From NCBI RefSeq assembly GCF_037975245.1, contig NC_092566.1:16285001-16347000 (forward strand): 62,000 bases of DNA, written 5' to 3'. This DNA comes from Apostichopus japonicus (taxonomy: Eukaryota > Echinodermata > Holothuroidea > Aspidochirotida > Stichopodidae). Below are positions 57,001-62,000 of this stretch, in pieces; within the stretch, counting starts at the first letter, position 1; every line of letters starts with the position of its first letter. A program made the translations under genes and the position numbers. Below the pieces are notes generated by a model, which worked only from the letters and a program-made list of their open reading frames with translations, made no database searches and was not told the origin of the DNA.

Positions 57001-59441
57001 GAATAATTTAATATTCCACTTTTATATGGCAGTTTTGAAGGCTATGAAATTTGTCTCAGGTTATAAAATGATATGATTCTTGTGCACAAAAAACTGCTAC
57101 AGTATGCATCTCTGCACGTGTGTACCAATTGGCTGAATTGGAAGCTACTTTAGCTGGCTAAACCCTCCAATCGACCCTGGTGAAGATCACATCGGGTGGT
57201 CCGTGATGTGATCACGCCCAAATATTCTTCAAAGTTTTACTTTCCTATTGTAATCACTGGAAACCTGATCATACTTTTGGAGAGTTTACTTAACTGTAAA
57301 GGTTCTTGTTATTTCTAATTTCATCAAAATGCATAATTTTCATAGCAATATTGCTTTCCTCTGTGAATATGCAGTGGAGTGAGTTAAATATAAAAAAGCA
57401 AAAAAAAAAAAATTCGATGCTGTCATTCATTCTGCTGTTGCCTGATGCATAAAATTCACAGAACACCACCAAATTTGAAAAAAAACCCCCATCTACCTTA
57501 TTCATCTAAAATGACACGAAGATGTGGTCTGGATGTACAAATTTCATTTCCAGCATTTTTGTTAAAGCAATCAACTCCAGCCACTGGAACATCCCTTGAC
57601 TTGATGAATCTCAGCTACTGTTCAAAAGAGTCTTTTCTCAAAAATTAAACTTTTTATAAAAATACAACCTTGACTTATCATAATAATAATAGTCAGTGTT
57701 TTTCATTTTAAGGGTTTATGGTTTAATTATCAAATGTTTTACCTCAGCACAGATTCTTTTTTTACTCTTATGCCACTCTTGAATGCATTCTTCATATGTC
57801 ATTTCCGATGGCGTGGTATCTTTAGCTTTTCTTTTGAAAGCTTCCTTTTCATCTTTGGGAACCGCAGCCCACTTCTCTGAATATTTGAGAAATTTCTCCT
57901 TGTTCACGAGATGCCTCAAATCTACCGATGGAAGAAATCATATCATCAACATTATGTATTTTTCTTTTGCAGGCAATCACTAACTCAGTAATATCACAAA
58001 AATGATAGTTTTACTGCCGTCTCTGTAATACCCAAACAGATAAGGATTTGAAACCTTAAAGATTCCTGTATTTTATCTTTATGATGTTTGGGGGATTTAC
58101 ATAACACTCAGTGAGGCAAGCTGCTCAATTCCATAAAAAGACAATTTAAGAGCAGACACAAACCCATGTATCAGCTTTAGTTTATGTGTCAGAGATCAAT
58201 GTGAAGAACAACTACCTCAAACAGCTAAAACAAAATCTTGAACTGTTTGAGAGATATCGTAGTTTATAAATCGTACCTTGGACGTGTCAATTTGTATATC
58301 TGTGATGTCATAGTTGCAACTAGGAACTGAAACATTTACTTTCTCTTTGTAATTCTTTACCTATTTTCAAGGTAGAATTGTTAACAGTCTTGACCCTGAA
58401 ACCAATGCCATCATCATAAGGATATGTTAACAGCTTCAATAGTTGAAATTCAGCACTGGTATAACTCATCTCCAGTACAGAAAAAGAAAATGTCACAAGA
58501 CTTAAATGAAAAAACAAGATAATGAATTGAAACACATGTGGCTCGGTGATGTCATATTTGATCATGTCTTCAGCATTGTGTGAAGAAACATGAAATTTGT
58601 GATATCTCCCAAGTGGAATAATACTTTTCTTAGCTGTTTGTGGAAGTTGTGTGCCTCATTTATCTCTATCACATAGACCAATGATGGTTGGGATTCTGTT
58701 TCTTTTAATTATGAGTTTGGAGTGCTGCAGTAGCTTTTTAAGTTAGAAGCAAGAATCTACAAAACTTCCAACCTATGGAGATAATGTACAGTAATAAATC
58801 ACGAAGTGGAAAGATGATACAGTATGTGGATTGACCATGCATCCTGCATTTTAATATGCTTTCTAAAAGAAATTGCTTCGCAGTTTGAGAAACCTTATCA
58901 AGACCTCCACATCCTGTGCAGTCTCCCCCCCCTCCCCCCTCTCCCACACATGGAATAACCAAAGCCCTCTCCTTTTTTTAAATCCTGGGTCCACCACTGG
59001 CAGCAATGCTCAGATGTTCCCTTTACTTTGCTGTCATTCAAATCTAACAGGAACGGTTCAGCTACTTTGAGAGAAAGCCGTTTCATCTGCCTCATTTTCA
59101 TGATATAGACTTCTTCAAGAACAAGCTGATAGTGTAGCATACTTAGTCCTGCAAACTCTCCTCAACACATGCGTTCCTACAGTAAAGACTCCACCACCTT
59201 CCAAAAGATCAATATCACCTTTGTTTATTCTGGTAGAAATTCCATGTCACCAAACTATTCTTTAGGTAATGGTACAGGTACCAGCTAACCAGCACCCTTG
59301 TTAATTCTGGTACCCGTTCATGTTACAAACTCTTATTGAAAGTAATTGTACATATTTATAAGCACCTCCTGATATCTCTTTGCAGAATAAGTTGTACCCA
59401 GATGGACCTCGTTTTGAACTTGTAGGAGGAGGAATAGACAT
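53861..59441 (-). CDS. HMG-box protein with unrecognised C-terminal region, spliced, five coding exons
   Basis: On the minus strand, 59441-59366, 57921-57743, 56436-56283, 55805-55731 and 54042-53861 join in frame to 666 nt: 221 residues and TAA. Residues about 8-80 form an HMG box: KRGPSGYNLFCKEIS, EKFLKYSEKW, DEKEAFKRKAK and a basic end, HKSKKRI. Established: HMG boxes bend DNA and occur in chromatin proteins and transcription factors. The box is of general HMGB-like type; nothing marks it as SOX or TCF. The rest contains AGSSRGMEFVEDYPEE, PYSIHKISAKDIQKIFNEKY and PYRYGGKQRLAIWNARESLR, which I do not recognise. Two donors (GTGCTT after exon 1, GTCGAG after exon 3) are weak, yet phases agree at all junctions. 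A 5' non-coding exon must lie upstream, since the ATG comes three bases after an acceptor; a possible donor is GTAAGT at 59938-59933. Confidence 0.82.
54678..54742 (+). repeat. AAT/GATAAT microsatellite
   Basis: Imperfect AATAAT and GATAATGATAAT units in the last intron of the HMG-box gene. Confidence 0.85.
54946..55165 (+). repeat. Diverged direct duplication, spacing about 175 bp
   Basis: ATTGTCCTTTGCTGTATCACC (near 54951) and TTTTGTCCTTTACTATATCACC (near 55136) are each followed by T(T/A)A(T/C)CC(A/C)CATC-like sequence. Intron of the HMG-box gene. Confidence 0.4.
55731..55805 (-). CDS. HMG-box gene, coding exon 4
   Basis: The acceptor TTTTTCAACAG ends at 55806; the donor GTAAGC is at 55730. 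The 75 nt, phase 1 to phase 1, encode VTSDKPYSIHKISAKDIQKI and FNEKY. Helical by composition; function unknown. Confidence 0.8.
56283..56436 (-). CDS. HMG-box gene, coding exon 3
   Basis: The acceptor CTCTTACAG ends at 56437. It encodes ANRMKSLLPDLDWYMVFSAG and then an acidic segment, EFVEDYPEE, ending SAYLR. The donor GTCGAG is weak, but the phase-1 exit fits the next exon. The segment has no family I recognise. Confidence 0.75.
56679..57007 (-). mobile_element. tRNA-derived SINE with 9-bp target-site duplication
   Basis: Read on the minus strand: head with A-box TGGCCAATTGG and exact B-box GGTTCGATTCC, a central part with CTTGGGCAAGATGCTTTATC and GGGTTGAATGGGTACCTGTG, and a tail ending in ATT repeats. 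GGGAATAAT occurs at 56679-56687 and 56999-57007 as the duplication. The central GGGCAAG...GGGTACCTG motif is common in tRNA-SINEs of marine invertebrates. It sits in the intron between coding exons 2 and 3 of the HMG-box gene, same strand as the gene. A T-run stands between head and duplication, which is unusual. Confidence 0.8.
57743..57921 (-). CDS. HMG-box gene, coding exon 2 (helices 2-3 of the box)
   Basis: The acceptor CATCGGTAG ends at 57922; the donor is GTAAAA at 57742. The split codon gives Asp, then LRHLVNKEKFLKYSEKWAAV, DEKEAFKRKAKD and TYEECIQEWHKSKKR. The EKW and KAK positions match HMG-box helices 2 and 3. Phase 0 leaves the exon. Confidence 0.85.
59366..59441 (-). CDS. HMG-box gene, coding exon 1 (start codon, first helix of the box)
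   Basis: A pyrimidine-rich acceptor (CTACAG) ends at 59445, followed by AAA and ATG at 59441. It reads MSIPPPTSSKRGPSGYNLFC and continues KEISG; the YNLF core is the hallmark of HMG-box helix 1. The donor GTGCTT at 59365 is poor but is the only GT that gives phase 1, needed for the next exon. Confidence 0.75.
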
Positions 59442-60861
59442 TTTCTGTAGAAAGAAAGAACATGAGAAAAATAAAAAGAAGATTATGTACAGCTCTACAT
59501 GTACAGTAGAACTCAATCTGATGATTGTATTGTAGCTGACACTCATAAATATCAGAACAGAAAAACTTCTGGCAAATACATTCTTATATTCAGAATTGGT
59601 TTAGTGCTTCAAATGGATACTCCAAGGGCTGATGTTACAGTAACTGGTTAACTAACTTGTAGCAAAGTTTCTCATCTTTTCGTCCAAAGCACATGTTCCG
59701 GAGAATGGCAAAGATATTCGAATGTATTAAATTTAATGACATTATGTGAAAATTGTGAAAGCATATGATGGCAGTTGAGTTAAAAACGGTTGTTTTACTA
59801 AAATATATTTCATAACATTTATTCACAGAGGATGATTGCATTTCTACCAGACAAGTTGGGTTACAAGACTAAGTCAATATGAAGAGTATATAGAAGGAAA
59901 GTGAAGCTATTGAAGAACTTCTGCCATGATAAACTTACAAACCTCCTACACTACTGATTCTGAAGCAAGGGAGGGCTTAGCCAATCAAAACACATACTGC
60001 AATCAAGTTAGGGACAACATATTAAGAAGGTGCTTTTAACTAGGTCGTTACAGTGTCGAATGTAGTTTATGCTGATTAAAAGGTGTTACACTGTCTGTCA
60101 CCGGGATATGAATGGCCAAAAGATGTTTCACTTTATATCTTGCTTAGTAATTATCAAATTGAGAACTTTCTATTTGGAATGATTTTAGAGTTAAGTCAAG
60201 CTGTCTGATTGTACTGTGAAGCATTAGTTCTACCTCTGCTTTAAGAAGAAAGGGGAGACAGCTGGCATACCTTCTTAAGCAACAAATGCAATTTCACTGG
60301 TTACTCTGCAATAATACAGAGAATTTGTTCTTGCTGAATATAAACTTTGCATTGATGTTTGTCTTTTAAAAAGAATTTCTTCCAAAAAAGTAACACTTCA
60401 ATTTTCACTAAGAGAGCATTTTGTGCTCACTTAGAAAAGTGCCAAATTTTAAGTATGAAACATCTTCAAAAGTCTGCAATTTGCATCCAAATCAGTAGCT
60501 GTTGGTAGGGTAAACACTAACTACCATTTGTAATAATGTACAGCATGTATTTCTGAAGACATATTTTATCTGCATTTCTGATCAGTTCCAGTAATGTCAT
60601 TTACTGTACTGTGCTGAGCTTGTTAGTGTTAGCCCTGTCATTATTCCATAAAAGTAAACTATAATTTCATCATTCATTATTAAGATTTGAGGATGATTTG
60701 ATTGTTGCTGGATTCACCAACTATTGCAATATTGGAATACTAATTTGCAAATTACTCAGATAATTTACTCCACCACATCGAACAGATATTCTTGCCAGCG
60801 GGCCACCAAGCAATCTGCCCTTTCTCACCAGATTTTCATACAGCAATTTAATGCTAATTTG

Positions 60862-60925
60862 CTTGGGGTAGGAATCGAACCTACCTACTTTCAAGAATAT
60901 GTGTTAGAGTACTACCACATGTTGT
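60862..60925 (-). other. tRNA-like relic with intact T-arm
   Basis: On the minus strand GTAGG-TTCGATT-CCTAC forms a perfect five-pair T-arm containing the B-box; GTGGTAGTACTC upstream resembles a D-arm/A-box. The 3' acceptor half CCCAAGC has no partner upstream, so it is a pseudogene or SINE head, not a functional tRNA. Confidence 0.4.
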
Positions 60926-61814
60926 GTGTGTTTGTTTTTAACCAATTACAATTTAGACAAATAGCGAGAACTTGAAAAATTGGTACCATTAGAATGAAAA
61001 GTGTGATTCCAGGATTAGGGTCTGACTGTTTATAGTAGTTCTTTACACCCTGCTTGTTTGTTTTATTCAACTTAATAATGTAAGGCAGAGGGTATCAGCA
61101 GATCTTTGGCCTTTATATTGACTGTAGGAAAGGGATGACAGACGGAAATGATCAATTTGTAAAGTGAATATAACTTTAGGATTTGTTTCATCTCGCCTTA
61201 GAAATATAGACGTATTTACAGCAGATAAGTGTATATAGGATACTGCAAGTTATAAAGGACTGCTTCTGGTCTTATTGTTATCATGGCATTATTTGGATAA
61301 TATTTCCCTATTATGTTCTCAAAACAATAACACCTTACACTTGGCTAGATGTGGAATAAAACTGGCCAGGTTTTCAATCCTACTTTAGACCTGACATTGG
61401 CCCTTGGGATATGCCGAGTAAAGTAGCTGAAATGTCTATATGTTGGTAAATATTGAACAATTTAGTTACCAAGTACGTCTACAGTGCCGTACCATTACTG
61501 AGTATGGATCTAGCCATACATTACACAGTATATATAACAAGGAAAAATAAGAATCTATGTGAATGGCATATATTTTATTATACTAATACTGTACTTTTTT
61601 TAATGGATGCCTACAGTAGGAAAACTTTGGGCTTGAATGTGGCTATCATTGGTGATAACTCATGTCATTCCTTTCAGTATGTAATATTGTGTTCTGTGCT
61701 TTTGTGTTCACCTCTTTTTATTTAAAAGAATGAGAATTTCCAAGATATTAAAAAAAAAACAGTGACTAGAAGCTCAAATTCATTGGGCCTGTGGTATGGC
61801 CCTACATACACATA

Positions 61815-61998
61815 CTTAGGCCTAGGATGCTTAGTGTCATTAGGATAGGCCTAAGTTAGCAATAACATTCTTCGTGTGTATAGCCTGGCCTTATTTCGCC
61901 TTAGGCTAACGTTATGCCTTATCAATTTTCAGGACAAAGACCTAGGCCTAAGTTATGCCTAACTGGTTATGATACAACAGGCTAGGCCTAAGTTAGGG
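61815..61998. repeat. Cluster of TAGGCCTAAGTTA-type repeats
   Basis: AGGCCTAAGTTA or close variants occur near 61819, 61850, 61942 and 61983, with an inverted-looking variant (TTAGGCTAACGTTATGCCTT) near 61903. The cluster reaches the window edge and may continue. Confidence 0.7.
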
Positions 61999-62000
61999 TA

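Larger units (their letters stand above)
59445..62000. other. Region upstream of the HMG-box start codon
   Basis: No coding exon recognised on either strand. A possible 5' non-coding exon of the HMG-box gene could end at the minus-strand donor GTAAGT (59938-59933). The tRNA-like relic at 60862 and the TAGGCCTAAGTTA cluster at 61815 are the only other structures seen. Confidence 0.4.

Overview
The window reads as nuclear DNA of a marine invertebrate animal. The coding sequence is split by GT-AG introns. Long AT-rich non-coding stretches carry microsatellites, foldback elements and a tRNA-derived SINE. Scattered TAGGCCTA-type words and the kinds of repeats present make an echinoderm or close relative my best guess, but this is an inference and the species cannot be fixed from sequence alone. 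I find no prokaryotic, organellar or viral genes.

Two protein-coding genes can be reconstructed across their splice sites. The first, on the plus strand at 9.3-37.8 kb, encodes a secreted, probably surface-anchored protein of about 1030 residues built from tandem Cu/Zn-superoxide-dismutase-like domains. It looks like an animal copper-only SOD-repeat protein. Nine coding exons join in frame: signal peptide, six SOD-like domains plus a truncated seventh, a Thr/Pro stalk and a C-terminal hydrophobic tail. Domains 3-5 keep all four copper histidines; domains 1, 2 and 6 have lost most of theirs. A TATA box at 9143 sits upstream of the first exon. The second gene, on the minus strand at 59.4-53.9 kb, has five coding exons and encodes a 221-residue protein with an N-terminal HMG box and a C-terminal region I do not recognise.

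Layout: 1-9.1 kb has no gene, but holds a 220-bp tandem duplication, an 18-bp minisatellite carrying five CACGTG sites and a long (CCCCTCCT)n tract. 9.1-37.9 kb is the SOD-repeat gene; its 10.6-kb first intron contains an (AT)45 tract, two adjacent loop-less palindromes, a miRNA-like hairpin and one copy of a tandem-repeat mobile element. 38-53.8 kb is intergenic and rich in mobile elements. It contains a decayed intronless coding sequence split by a hAT-like MITE, a C-rich foldback element with internal TTAGGG repeats, a second copy of the tandem-repeat element and a TTAA-flanked foldback MITE. 53.8-59.5 kb is the HMG-box gene with a SINE in one intron. 59.5-62 kb has no recognised coding exon, only tRNA-like and TAGGCCTAAGTTA repeats.

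The two genes show no functional link. The best leads are the mixed live/dead copper sites of the SOD-repeat protein, the 102-bp palindrome in its first intron, the orphan C-terminal domain of the HMG-box protein, and the MITE-split pseudogene.
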